A DNA stretch of 64,000 nt from Marinobacter sediminum. Its GTDB lineage: Bacteria; Pseudomonadota; Gammaproteobacteria; Pseudomonadales; Oleiphilaceae. Position numbers and translations under genes: made by a program. This document shows positions 10,132 to 18,597 of this stretch, piece by piece (positions within the stretch are counted from its first letter, which is position 1; each line of letters opens with the position of its first letter). The notes below the pieces were generated by a model. It saw nothing but the letters and a program-made list of their open reading frames with translations, made no database searches and had not been told where the DNA came from. The DNA is taken from the NCBI RefSeq assembly GCF_016820575.1, contig NZ_JAEMQH010000001.1, positions 124,001-188,000 of the forward strand, given 5' to 3'.

Positions 10132-10578
10132 ATGATTTCAATCCAGAACGAGGATTTTGATCCTGCAACGGAGTACCAACGACTCAGAGACAGCGGCGCG
10201 GGCACCGGCGCCATTGCAACCTTTACCGGCCTGGTAAGGGACAGTGGCGATCTGAGTGACGTTCAAGGCTTATACCTGGAGCACTACCCCGGCATGACCG
10301 AGCAGGTCATTGAGGGCTTAGTTGCCGAGGCTTCCTCCCGCTGGGATGTCCGCCAGGCGCGAGTGATCCACCGGGTCGGCCGACTGACACTGCAAGACCA
10401 GATTGTCTTCGTTGGCGTCTGCAGCGCGCACCGGAGCGACGCCTTTGCCGCCTGCCAGTTTTTGATGGACGCCCTCAAGACCTCGGCACCATTCTGGAAG
10501 AAGGAAATCACCGCATCCGGGGAGCATTGGGTGGAGCAGAAGACCTCAGACGTCGCTCGCAGCGACGCCTGGAAATAA
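10132..10578 (+). CDS. moaE: Molybdopterin synthase catalytic subunit
   Basis: A 148-residue MoaE that, with thiocarboxylated MoaD, converts precursor Z (cPMP) to molybdopterin. Seen: GAIATFTGLVRDSG near the N-terminus, LEHYPGMTEQ, the conserved histidine-arginine segment IHRVGRLTLQD, and the active-site lysine region PFWKKE. It is the last gene of the operon and is followed directly by a terminator. The cPMP-forming enzymes MoaA and MoaC are not in the window. Confidence 0.95.
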   Translation: MISIQNEDFDPATEYQRLRDSGAGTGAIATFTGLVRDSGDLSDVQGLYLEHYPGMTEQVIEGLVAEASSRWDVRQARVIHRVGRLTLQDQIVFVGVCSAHRSDAFAACQFLMDALKTSAPFWKKEITASGEHWVEQKTSDVARSDAWK

Positions 10579-10615
10579 AAAACCGCCCGTGAGCGCAAAC
10601 TCAGGGGCGGTTTTT
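10577..10615. terminator. Bidirectional terminator between moaE and trxA
   Basis: A 13-bp stem with one mismatch (aaccgcccgtgag / ctcaggggcggtt), a 6-base loop, T5 downstream on the plus strand and an A run upstream. It lies between the convergent moaE and trxA stops and can serve both. Confidence 0.85.
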
Positions 10616-10631
10616 AGCAACTGGCCGACAA

Positions 10632-10958
10632 TCAGAGATTGCTGTCCAGGAAGGCTACCAACTGCGACTTGGACAGGGCACCTACCTTGGTGGCATCAAC
10701 GTTGCCGTTCTTGAACAGCATCAGAGTCGGGATACCGCGGATGTTGAACTTAGGCGGAGTCTGCTCGTTTTCGTCGATGTTCAGCTTGCAGATCTTCAGC
10801 TTACCTTCGTACTCGTCTGCAATGTCTTCCAGTACCGGAGCAATCATCTTGCAGGGACCGCACCATTCCGCCCAGTAATCTACCAGTACCGGAACGTCGG
10901 ACTGCAGCACGTCCTGCTCAAAGGAAGCGTCGGTTACGTTTACGATATTTCCGCTCAT
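10632..10958 (-). CDS. trxA: Thioredoxin 1
   Basis: A 108-residue thioredoxin, the general cytoplasmic dithiol reductant. The active site WCGPCK is intact (Cys33, Cys36), with the conserved DYWAEWCGP strand and the cis-Pro segment [14 protein letters not shown] chose the ATG at 10958, giving [13 protein letters not shown] as in homologues; an in-frame ATG at 10985 would only add nine atypical residues. It has its own upstream region of about 250 bp facing ppx. Confidence 0.97.
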   Translation of the reverse strand: MSGNIVNVTDASFEQDVLQSDVPVLVDYWAEWCGPCKMIAPVLEDIADEYEGKLKICKLNIDENEQTPPKFNIRGIPTLMLFKNGNVDATKVGALSKSQLVAFLDSNL

Positions 10959-11140
10959 TACCATTTCCTGATTCGTGCGCCCCACACCATGTCAGCCGGC
11001 TTTAGAACCGTAGCGGGGCGCTGTTCACTTCGCTGAATGATTGCCTCGTTGTTCAGACAACCTTTCACCCTTATCGAGATGAGCCATACTTTACGCGATT
11101 GGTCCGCAATATGTGAAGCGGTAGATCGGCCTGTCCGTTA

Positions 11141-11170
11141 CTGACAGACCTGAGGGATTTCGCTTATAGT
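11141..11170 (+). promoter_or_regulatory. Probable sigma-70 promoter of ppx
   Basis: CTGACA at 11141-11146 and TATAGT at 11165-11170 are separated by 18 bp, each one base from consensus, and lie about 38 bp before the ppx start. Judged by eye only. Confidence 0.45.
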
Positions 11171-11207
11171 AGCCCGGAAGCTCACCTTCAAAAGGATTTC
11201 GACCACT

Positions 11208-12746
11208 GTGACGGCCGCATCCACCTCCGAACATTCTGTTCCTCCTTCGGAGGTTCTCGCAGCCATCGACATGGGCTCCAACAGCTTTCACATGGTGGTT
11301 GCCCGGCTGGTACACGGAGAAATCCGCACCCTCGAGAAAATGGGCGAAAAGGTCCAGCTGGGCGCAGGTCTCGATGAAGCCAACAACCTGACTCCCGAGG
11401 CGCAGGAGCGAGGCCTGTCCTGCTTGCGTCGGTTCGCTCAGCGGCTGAACGGCATGCCGCCGAGTGGTGTCCAGATCGTCGGCACCAATGCCCTCAGGGT
11501 GGCTCGTAACGCCCACGTTTTCATGGAACGGGCCGAAGAAGTGCTCGGCTACCCGGTAGAGATCATTGCCGGCCGTGAAGAGGCCCGCCTGATCTACCTG
11601 GGAGTTTCCCATACCCTGTCCGACGATTGCGGCCGACGACTGGTGATCGACATCGGCGGCGGCAGCACCGAGTTCATCATCGGTCAGCGCTTCGAACCCG
11701 AAGTGCTCGAAAGCCTGCACATGGGCTGTGTGTCTTTCCGCAATCGCTATTTCCCGGACGGCAAGATCACCCGGCGGCAAATGGACAACGCGGTTACCCA
11801 CGCCGAACAGGAACTGCTGAACATTCGCCGACATTTCCGGTCTGTGGGCTGGCAGAGCGCTGTGGGGTCGTCCGGCTCCATCAAGGCGATCTCCAGTGTC
11901 CTGGCCAACCTGAAGATATCCGACGGCACCATCACCCGAGACGGAATGCTGGAGCTGCGCAAGCGCCTGGTGGACATGGGCAGGATCGAAAAGCTGGATG
12001 ATCTGGGCGTGCGCGCAGACCGCCAGAGCATCTTCCCCGCCGGCTTCGCGATTTTGATGGCCGCATTCCAGTCACTCGGGATCGAGGAAATGGAATTTGC
12101 CGACGGCGCCTTGCGGGAAGGGTTGTTGTATGACATCGCCGGACGGATTCAGCATGAAGACGTGCGCGAACGCACCATCTCCGCACTGCAGGAGCGCTAT
12201 CACGTGGACCAGTCTCACGGCGCCGCCGTCGAGGAGACGGCCGTGGCGGCCTGGGAGCAGGTGGCCGACACCTGGGGTGTGCACACCGCCAGCGACGAGG
12301 AAGCCTTGCGCTGGGCCTGCCGCCTGCACGAGATTGGGCTGACCATCTCTCACAGTCAGTATCACAAGCACGGCGCCTATCTACTCCGCTATTCCGACCT
12401 GCCCGGTTTCAGCCAGCAGTTTCAGCGTGATCTGGCCACCCTGGTGCGGGGTCACCGACGGAAATTCTCGCCGGCCATTTTCGATAGCGTGGAAGATCCA
12501 GACGACAAAACCCGGCTGCGCTACCTGTGCGTGCTGGTTCGCCTGGCCGTGCTGATTCAGCACCCGCGCAACCTGGAGCCACCACCACGGCTGCTACTCA
12601 GTGCCGAAGCCAACAAACTGACCGTCGAATTTGACGAGGGTTGGCTCGATGATCGGCCGCTCACCCTGGCCGATCTCGAAAACGAACGGGACTATCTGGC
12701 CAGGCAGAATTTCGAGCTGGTAATTCCAGTCGCTGAACGGGCCTAG
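11208..12746 (+). CDS. ppx: Exopolyphosphatase
   Basis: A 512-residue Ppx/GppA phosphatase that removes terminal phosphates from polyphosphate. The ASKHA fold is shown by AAIDMGSNSFHMVVA at the N-terminus, the second phosphate loop LVIDIGGGSTEFIIG, and VGSSGSIKAI. The C-terminal half is an HD-like helical domain (RLHEIGLTISHSQYHKHGAYLL). The start is GTG, preceded by aaagga. The stop overlaps the convergent ABC-F gene by 4 bp. The neighbourhood ppx/trxA/rho is conserved in pseudomonads. Confidence 0.96.
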   Translation: MTAASTSEHSVPPSEVLAAIDMGSNSFHMVVARLVHGEIRTLEKMGEKVQLGAGLDEANNLTPEAQERGLSCLRRFAQRLNGMPPSGVQIVGTNALRVARNAHVFMERAEEVLGYPVEIIAGREEARLIYLGVSHTLSDDCGRRLVIDIGGGSTEFIIGQRFEPEVLESLHMGCVSFRNRYFPDGKITRRQMDNAVTHAEQELLNIRRHFRSVGWQSAVGSSGSIKAISSVLANLKISDGTITRDGMLELRKRLVDMGRIEKLDDLGVRADRQSIFPAGFAILMAAFQSLGIEEMEFADGALREGLLYDIAGRIQHEDVRERTISALQERYHVDQSHGAAVEETAVAAWEQVADTWGVHTASDEEALRWACRLHEIGLTISHSQYHKHGAYLLRYSDLPGFSQQFQRDLATLVRGHRRKFSPAIFDSVEDPDDKTRLRYLCVLVRLAVLIQHPRNLEPPPRLLLSAEANKLTVEFDEGWLDDRPLTLADLENERDYLARQNFELVIPVAERA

Positions 12747-14695
12747 CCCGTCAGCTCCGCCTCCAACGACTCGACAGTCTCACTAACCTCAAGCCACTCC
12801 GCCTCAATGTTTTCCAGCCGGCGCTTGGCTTCCGCCTGCTTGCCCAGCAGCTCCTTCAATCGAGCCTGCCCCTCAGCGTCGTACAGGGCCGGGTTGGCCA
12901 GCTCGGCCTCCAATGCCTGCAGGGATTGCTGCAGGCTATCCATATCCTTCTCCAGGCTGGTCTGACGCTTGCGGTATGGACTGATTTTCTGGCGCAGGGC
13001 GGCTTCTGCGCGCTTGCGGGCTTTGCGATCGTCAGCGCTCTCACCGACAGGCTCCGCGGTAATGGCTTCTGCCGCAGCGCCGCTGGCTGAGGCCTGGTTA
13101 TTGCGCGGAGCTTCGCTGTCGTCTTTGCGACGATCTGCCAGCCAGCGCTCATAATCTTCCAGGTCACCCTGATATTCTTGCACGCGGCCATCGTTCACCA
13201 GCCAGAACTCATCCACCGTATTGCGCAGCAAGTGCCGGTCGTGGGACACCACTACGATGGCGCCTTCGAAATTCTGCAGGGCCATGGTCAGGGCCTGGCG
13301 CATTTCCAGGTCCAGGTGGTTGGTCGGCTCATCCAGCAGCAACAGGTTCGGGCGTTGCCAGGCAATGATCGCCAGCGCGACCCGGGCTTTTTCGCCACCG
13401 GAGAATGACCGAATCGCGCTCAGCGCTTCATCGCCGTGAAAATCGAAGCCACCCAGGAAATTGCGAATACTCTGTTCCGAGGCGTTGGGAGACAGACGTT
13501 GCAGGTGCAGGAAGGGGCTGGCGTCCAGATCCAGGGATTCCAGCTGATGCTGGGCAAAATAACCAATGGCCAAGTGCTCGCCGCAGGTCCGATCGCCAGA
13601 CAACAGGGTCTTTTCACCGCGCAAGCCATCCATCAGTGTCGATTTGCCAGCGCCATTGGGGCCCAGAAGGCCAATGCGGCTGCCGGGCAAAAGCGTAAGA
13701 TTGATCCCGGCAAGAATCGGTGTGGTGCCATGGCCGGCCTGGCCGTTACGGATGGACAGCAGCGGGTTGGACACTTTCTCAGACACCGGAAATTCGAAGC
13801 TGAACGGCGAATCAATGTGCGCCGGTGCGATACGCTCCATGCGCTCCAGGGCCTTGACCCGGCTCTGGGCCTGCCGGGCCTTGGTGGCCTTGGCTTTGAA
13901 TCGATCGATGAAGCGCTGAATCTCGGCGATCCGGGCCTGCTGGCGTTCAAAGCCCGCTTGCTGCTGAGCCAGCCGTTCGCTGCGCTGCCCCTCAAAGGCG
14001 GTGTAGTTACCGGTGTAGAGCTCAAGCTGCTGCTGATCAAAGTGCACCAGATGAGTGGCCACCCGGTCCATGAAATCCCGATCGTGGGAAATGAACAACA
14101 GCGTACCGGGATAGCGGCGAAGCCAGTTTTCAAGCCACAGACAAGCATCCAGATCCAGGTGGTTGGTGGGCTCATCCAGCAGCAACAGATCCGAGGGCCG
14201 CATCAAAGCCTGGGCCAGGTTGAGCCGGATCCGCCAGCCACCAGAAAACGCCGACACCGGCCGGCCGATGTCGTAATCGGAAAAGCCAAGTCCGCGCAGC
14301 AGGGTCTCGGCACGGCGCGACGCCGACCAGGCTTCATGAATATCGAGCTCGCCGTGAATGCGGGCCTGAGCGTAGTCATCGCCGCGTGCTTCGGCGTCGG
14401 CCAGCTCGGCCTCCATACGCCGGAGATCGAGGTCGCCGTCGAGGACAAAATCCCGGGCGCTGCGATCGGAGGCTTTCACCTCCTGGGCCATGTGGGCTAT
14501 GCGGCAGCCACCTGGCAGCGACACGCTGCCCTGCTCCGGTGCCAACTGGCCCAGCAGGAGCTGGAACAGGCTCGATTTACCGGCGCCGTTGGCGCCCACA
14601 ATGGCGACGCGCTGACCCGGCTGGACGGTGAGGTTGACCGCCTGTAGCAACCAGGCGCCGCCCCGTTGTAAACTGAGATCGGTTATCGTTAGCAT
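12743..14695 (-). CDS. ABC-F family ATPase (YheS/Uup-like)
   Basis: A 650-residue cytosolic ABC protein with two ATPase domains and no membrane segment, as in ribosome-associated ABC-F translation factors. Domain 1 has Walker A GANGAGKSS and signature FSGGWRIRL; domain 2 has GPNGAGKST and FSGGEKARV. Between them lies the charged linker (RIAEIQRFIDRFKAKATKARQ) typical of the family. After about residue 530 a low-complexity linker leads into a C-terminal coiled coil (KDMDSLQQSLQALEAELANP). YheS is the closest type by neighbourhood, since the divergent TIGR02444 gene sits beside it in pseudomonads too. Confidence 0.9.
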   Translation of the reverse strand: MLTITDLSLQRGGAWLLQAVNLTVQPGQRVAIVGANGAGKSSLFQLLLGQLAPEQGSVSLPGGCRIAHMAQEVKASDRSARDFVLDGDLDLRRMEAELADAEARGDDYAQARIHGELDIHEAWSASRRAETLLRGLGFSDYDIGRPVSAFSGGWRIRLNLAQALMRPSDLLLLDEPTNHLDLDACLWLENWLRRYPGTLLFISHDRDFMDRVATHLVHFDQQQLELYTGNYTAFEGQRSERLAQQQAGFERQQARIAEIQRFIDRFKAKATKARQAQSRVKALERMERIAPAHIDSPFSFEFPVSEKVSNPLLSIRNGQAGHGTTPILAGINLTLLPGSRIGLLGPNGAGKSTLMDGLRGEKTLLSGDRTCGEHLAIGYFAQHQLESLDLDASPFLHLQRLSPNASEQSIRNFLGGFDFHGDEALSAIRSFSGGEKARVALAIIAWQRPNLLLLDEPTNHLDLEMRQALTMALQNFEGAIVVVSHDRHLLRNTVDEFWLVNDGRVQEYQGDLEDYERWLADRRKDDSEAPRNNQASASGAAAEAITAEPVGESADDRKARKRAEAALRQKISPYRKRQTSLEKDMDSLQQSLQALEAELANPALYDAEGQARLKELLGKQAEAKRRLENIEAEWLEVSETVESLEAELTG

Positions 14696-14741
14696 ATGTC
14701 CATTTTATCAACGTATCGTTGGCAAAGAAGGTCCAGTTACC

Positions 14742-15299
14742 ATGACGGTTTGTTCACAGAGCCCATCGGAACGAACGACGGACAGCTTGGACTTGCCGGT
14801 GCAACTGCAATCCGATAACCCTCTGTGGCAGTTCGCGTTAGCCTTCTGGCAAAGGGCGGGCGTTCAGGAAAACTGCCTGGCGCTGCAGCAGCAAGGCTGG
14901 AGTGTCACCCGAGTCCTGTGCGCCGCCTGGCTGGCGCTGGACGATCAATCGTACACCGGAAATGAAGACGCTACGGTAACAGAGTGGCGTAACCGTGTAA
15001 CGGGCGCTTTGCGCACCGTTCGACAACTGCTTCCGAAGGCAAGTGCGCAGTGTACCACTCTGCGTGAAGGCGTCGCTGGTCTCGAACTCGAAGCCGAGCG
15101 TATAGAACTCGCACTGGCCTGGCATACACTGATAACCAACAATCCGGGAACTGGCGATATGCACGGACGCGATGTACTCATCCAGAATAATCTCGAGGCT
15201 GCTGCCCCTTCAACGGCCGCGGTCGCGAACGCAAAAAGCCAATTGAATGCACTGGCCGGCACGCTGGCTGACATCTCCACGGGAGACCACAAGCCATGA
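14742..15299 (+). CDS. TIGR02444 (DUF2390) family protein
   Basis: A 185-residue protein of unknown function. The family core LWQFALAFWQRAGVQENCLALQ (shown in part), then VTRVLCAAWLAL and WRNRVTGALRTVRQLLP, is typical of short helical proteins found beside YheS-type ATPases in pseudomonads and relatives. No enzyme motif is seen. It is divergent from the ABC-F gene, with a shared 46-bp upstream region, and overlaps the next gene by 4 bp. Confidence 0.85.
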   Translation: MTVCSQSPSERTTDSLDLPVQLQSDNPLWQFALAFWQRAGVQENCLALQQQGWSVTRVLCAAWLALDDQSYTGNEDATVTEWRNRVTGALRTVRQLLPKASAQCTTLREGVAGLELEAERIELALAWHTLITNNPGTGDMHGRDVLIQNNLEAAAPSTAAVANAKSQLNALAGTLADISTGDHKP

Positions 15300-15679
15300 T
15301 TATGAAATGGCTCATCCGGATCTCATTCCCGGCACTGGGGTTGTTGTTGATGCTGATTTTCTTTGGCCTCAATGATCCCGAGCAGGTTGCAGAATCTGCC
15401 GCCGAGGAGACACCTGAAAAAATTCCGGCCTTCGAAGGACTGGTACCCTCCCCGGTGCCCACCGACGGACCGGATATTGTGTTTAAGTGGCAAGACACCG
15501 AGGGTAACTGGCATTACGCCGACCAACCCCCGTCTCAGGGCCGCTGGAACACCCTGGCCATCGAGCGCGCTGAGACTGATCTGTCTCGCAACCGGGTCGC
15601 CGATCCGGAAAACGACTGGCAGTCTCCATACCGAGCGCCTTTCTCGATGGGCCCGACCGCTGGCAGTAACGGCAGCTAG
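15296..15679 (+). CDS. Small membrane-anchored protein with a DUF4124-like segment
   Basis: A 127-residue protein with one N-terminal membrane helix (about residues 8-24). An acidic linker and a segment VFKWQDTEGNWHYADQPP follow, resembling the DUF4124 pattern (K-W-x-D-x-G-x-x-x-Y-x-D) found in small envelope proteins. The rest should be periplasmic. The ATG overlaps the stop of the TIGR02444 gene, suggesting translational coupling. Function unknown. Confidence 0.75.
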   Translation: MIMKWLIRISFPALGLLLMLIFFGLNDPEQVAESAAEETPEKIPAFEGLVPSPVPTDGPDIVFKWQDTEGNWHYADQPPSQGRWNTLAIERAETDLSRNRVADPENDWQSPYRAPFSMGPTAGSNGS

Positions 15680-15801
15680 GACATCCGTCCGTTTTCTTAA
15701 CACATGTTCAGTGGCAACTGCCGCCAGAACCCGTTACCTTCTGCGTTCCAACACACACTCTACGGGGCCCTGCCCCGGCTCATACGTTAAAGGATGAAGC
15801 A

Positions 15802-16521
15802 ATGAAAAAGACACTGCTCGCACTGGCAATGGCTGGCGTTGTGGCCGGCTGCTCGACCCCGCCAGAGACGCCGGAAGATCCGAAGCTGGAATCCACCGAC
15901 CAGAAAGTCAGCTACGGCATGGGCCTGGTACTCGGTGAGCGCATGAGCAACGATCTGCCGGACTTACAGATGGATCAGTTCCTGCAGGGTATTCAGCACG
16001 GCCATGCTGGCGATGAAGAAACCCAGCGCATGAGCCGCGAAGAAATTCAAGCTGCTCTGATGAGCTACCAGCAGGAGCTGCAGCAGAAGCAGTCTGAGCA
16101 AGCGGAAGAGCTGGCCAAGAAGAACCTGGAAGCGGGTGAAGCCTTCCTGGCCGAGAACGCGGATCGCGATGAAGTGAAGAGCACGGATTCGGGCCTGCAG
16201 TACGAAGTCCTGGAATCAGGTTCTGGCGAGAAGCCAGCCGCCACGGACACCGTGAAGGTTCATTACACCGGCGAGCTGCTGTCTGGTGAAATCTTCGACA
16301 GCTCCCGCGAGCGCGGCGAGCCGGTAACCTTCGGCCTGAACCAGGTTATCCCGGGCTGGACCGAAGGCCTGCAGCTGATGAGCGAAGGTGCTCGTTACAA
16401 GCTCTACATCCCGGCCGATCTGGCCTATGGCCCTGGCGGCAATCGCGCCATTGGCCCGAACGAAACCCTGGTGTTCGACGTCGAGCTGCTGGAGGTCAAT
16501 CCGAAGGCTGACTCAGAATAA
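15802..16521 (+). CDS. FKBP-type peptidyl-prolyl isomerase, lipoprotein (Mip/FkpA-like)
   Basis: A 239-residue protein. A lipoprotein signal (MKKTLLALAMAGVVAGC) places it in the envelope. An N-terminal dimerisation domain follows (VSYGMGLVLGERMSN to about residue 110, with a long Gln/Glu-rich helix), then a C-terminal FKBP domain with VKVHYTGELLSGEIFDSS, VIPGWTEGLQLM and IPADLAYGPGG. This is the architecture of Mip and FkpA, folding helpers for outer-membrane and secreted proteins. It has its own promoter space and a strong terminator. Confidence 0.93.
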   Translation: MKKTLLALAMAGVVAGCSTPPETPEDPKLESTDQKVSYGMGLVLGERMSNDLPDLQMDQFLQGIQHGHAGDEETQRMSREEIQAALMSYQQELQQKQSEQAEELAKKNLEAGEAFLAENADRDEVKSTDSGLQYEVLESGSGEKPAATDTVKVHYTGELLSGEIFDSSRERGEPVTFGLNQVIPGWTEGLQLMSEGARYKLYIPADLAYGPGGNRAIGPNETLVFDVELLEVNPKADSE

Positions 16522-16534
16522 CGAGCGGCCATCA

Positions 16535-16576
16535 AAAAAGCCTCAGCCCGGTCACCCGGTGCTGAGGCTTTTTTTT
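16535..16576. terminator. Terminator after the FKBP gene
   Basis: The stem aaaagcctcagc / gctgaggctttt around a GC-rich loop has a T8 tract on the plus strand and an A6 run on the other side. It lies between the convergent FKBP gene and rsd and can serve both. Confidence 0.88.
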
Positions 16577-16590
16577 ACCAGCTCCGTCGG

Positions 16591-17070
16591 TCAGACCGAA
16601 GCCAGCTTGCCCGCATGCGCGTTGTGCAGGTGCTCGATCAGAAAATCTTCCATTTCAAAACGGCTTTCCAGACTCTCACCCAGTTTCGACAATTCGCCAT
16701 ACAGAGCTTTGAGCTCGTCTTCGGACAATTCCTTGCCGTCCAGGCGATCGTTGAAGTTCAGGGCCACCTCAGTGGTTTCCTGGATACGAGGATACAATTT
16801 GGCCGCCAGTTCCTGGCCACCATCGTTAAATTCCTTGGCCTCACGAACCAGCTGTTCGTAGATCTCAAAGTGCCCGGTCGAAACATAATCAACCAACACT
16901 TCACACAGGCGCACAAATTTTTCTCTCAGGGCTTCGGTCTGGGAAAAATCGTTATCCCCGGACAGGTCACAGTAGTGGACCAGCAATTCCTGACGCTCTT
17001 TGAGCCAGCGGTCAATGAGCTCGCTGACTCCGCCCCATCGCTCCCTGGCATTTCGGCAATTTTCCAGCAT
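16591..17070 (-). CDS. rsd: Regulator of sigma D (Rsd/AlgQ)
   Basis: A 159-residue Rsd/AlgQ anti-sigma-70 factor. It begins MLENCRNARERWGGVSELID, with the conserved continuation WLKERQELLVHYCDL, and has the all-helical pattern of the family (FVRLCEVLVDYVSTGHFEIYEQL). In pseudomonads AlgQ also affects alginate and virulence genes; in E. coli Rsd binds RpoD in stationary phase. The order dsbB then rsd on the same strand, about 120 bp apart, matches the algQ-dsbB neighbourhood of Pseudomonas. Confidence 0.93.
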   Translation of the reverse strand: MLENCRNARERWGGVSELIDRWLKERQELLVHYCDLSGDNDFSQTEALREKFVRLCEVLVDYVSTGHFEIYEQLVREAKEFNDGGQELAAKLYPRIQETTEVALNFNDRLDGKELSEDELKALYGELSKLGESLESRFEMEDFLIEHLHNAHAGKLASV

Positions 17071-17189
17071 GACGCCTGTTCTCCGCTTTATTCCGGATCT
17101 TATGTCTCGGTTTGGATGTCTTTGTCAGGTAATTCCAACTTACCCCATGGCTGCGCTCTGCCGCAACCGTTTCAGCCGGCAATACCGAT

Positions 17190-17678
17190 TTATGACTTCG
17201 AGCGACGCAACAGCACCGCAAGGCCGGTCACTACCAGCAGGCTGAAGAACACCGCCGTCCAGCCGGGAATACTCAGCCCCATGAAACGCCAGACCACTTC
17301 GGCGCAATCACCGGTACCTTTCAGGGCCGTTGCCAGCACCTCAAAGAGCGGCAGCACTTCCAGCAAGTAATCGACGGAGGGGCCACAGGCAGGAACCTGA
17401 TCTGCCGGCAGACTCTGCAGCCAGAGCTGACGACCCGCCACACCCAGGCCCGCGCCGGCTGTTACCGCAAGCAGCAGCCCGTAGATACGCACACCCAGTC
17501 CAGAAGGACCATGCAACACCGCCACCAGACTGACCAGGCCTGCGCCCATGAAGCCAAAGCGTTGCAGCCAGCACAGCGGGCAGGGCTCAAGCCCCATCAC
17601 GTACTCCATGTAAAAGGCGACACCCAGTAACCCTGCGCACACCAGAAAAATCAGTCCGAACACCTGCCTGCTTGTCAA
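17190..17678 (-). CDS. dsbB: Disulfide bond formation protein B
   Basis: A four-helix inner-membrane quinone reductase that reoxidises DsbA. The first periplasmic Cys pair is in EPCPLCW and the second pair is Cys in VPACGPS and KGTGDC. Helices are visible at VFGLIFLVCAGLLGVAF, FMGAGLVSLVAVL, IYGLLLAVTAGAGLG and WTAVFFSLLVVTGL. I propose the TTG at 17678, preceded by ccgagg at 7 bp, giving 162 residues. An ATG at 17753 is also in frame, but the extra 25 residues look unlike the family. Confidence 0.9.
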   Translation of the reverse strand: MTSRQVFGLIFLVCAGLLGVAFYMEYVMGLEPCPLCWLQRFGFMGAGLVSLVAVLHGPSGLGVRIYGLLLAVTAGAGLGVAGRQLWLQSLPADQVPACGPSVDYLLEVLPLFEVLATALKGTGDCAEVVWRFMGLSIPGWTAVFFSLLVVTGLAVLLRRSKS

Positions 17679-17783
17679 AACAACACCTCGGATTAGCGAA
17701 TTGAACCTGCATCTACCCACCGGGCCTGCTATTCTCGGTCCCATCGATGGCATCTTTGTTGATCGGCCACTTAACCCTAAACC

Positions 17784-18245
17784 ATGACCAACTTCAAGCT
17801 TATGACACTCCAGCCAAAATCCGCCCTTACCCTGTTGCTATTGCTCTGCTCACTGCTGGCCACACCACTGGCCGCTGAGGAGCCCGATGAAGACGAGGAA
17901 GCCGTCGAGGAAGAGCGCATTACTGCCTATATTGCCATGGACCCGCCGTTCGTGACCCACATTGGCAAACCGGGCACCAAGGTGACCTATCTTAAGGCCT
18001 CGGTCAGCCTTCGGGTTGCCAGTGCTGGCGCCCAACCGGCGCTGGACGCGCACATGCCGAGATTGCGCCATGAGCTGGTCATGCTGTTTGGCGAGCAAAC
18101 GGACAGCGAGCGGCTGACAGCCTTGGAAGGCCAGCAGGCGCTGCGAGAGGAGGCGACAACCCGGATCAATCAGGTGCTGGAAGAGCAGCAAACCGGTGAA
18201 AGCATCACCGGCGTGCTGTTTACTGAATTCGTGGTGCAGAAGTAG
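17784..18245 (+). CDS. FliL-like protein (orphan)
   Basis: A 153-residue protein with a signal or anchor helix (LTLLLLLCSLLATPLAA). An acidic linker (EEPDEDEEAVEEE) follows, then a FliL-type domain: YIAMDPPFVTHIG, TYLKASVSLRVAS, LRHELVMLFGEQT and the closing FTEFVVQK. Canonical FliL binds the flagellar stator and sits in flagellar operons. This one is alone, divergent from dsbB, so it may be a paralogue. The cut after LAA suggests it could be released into the periplasm, unlike true FliL. Confidence 0.8.
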   Translation: MTNFKLMTLQPKSALTLLLLLCSLLATPLAAEEPDEDEEAVEEERITAYIAMDPPFVTHIGKPGTKVTYLKASVSLRVASAGAQPALDAHMPRLRHELVMLFGEQTDSERLTALEGQQALREEATTRINQVLEEQQTGESITGVLFTEFVVQK

Positions 18246-18263
18246 CGCGCAGATTCACCCACC

Positions 18264-18482
18264 TCAGGCAATGCGGGAAAACAGATCGTTGTCCTCCACT
18301 GCCCGCTTTTCCCGGGCGACCTGATCGGCGTCGTCCCAGCCGGCTTCCCAGGCGGCAATAACTACCTCACCGCGGTACGGGCAACGGGCCTTCTCCATTC
18401 CCATCGAGGCTGCCATATAACCCTGTCGATAGGCCTTATTGAGCGCCTCTACTTCCCAGCCGAGCTTGATATCCCTTGCCAT
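18264..18482 (-). CDS. Ribosome modulation factor-like protein
   Basis: A 72-residue basic/aromatic protein. The core AYRQGYMAASMGMEKARCPY, then AAWEAGWDDA, matches the RMF pattern (A-x-x-x-G-x-x-A-G-x-x-x-x-x-C-P-Y, then W-x-x-G-W). RMF dimerises 70S ribosomes in stationary phase. The protein is longer than E. coli RMF (55 residues), with extra N- and C-terminal tails. I chose the ATG at 18482, preceded by aggggg; an ATG six codons upstream is possible. Confidence 0.75.
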   Translation of the reverse strand: MARDIKLGWEVEALNKAYRQGYMAASMGMEKARCPYRGEVVIAAWEAGWDDADQVAREKRAVEDNDLFSRIA

Positions 18483-18597
18483 GACGCCACCCCCTGTCAT
18501 CCCTGTGATTACAAAAACTAACAGTCGGCCTGAGACCTGACAAACAGTTTCTCTGGATTCTGTGAGTCAGGTCCGCCCAGGCTGCAACGCCCTGCGC

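Noticed and set aside
13436-14647. A 403-codon plus-strand open frame opposite the ABC-F gene
   Set aside because: Complete overlap with a gene that has all ABC motifs; composition is that of an antisense frame.
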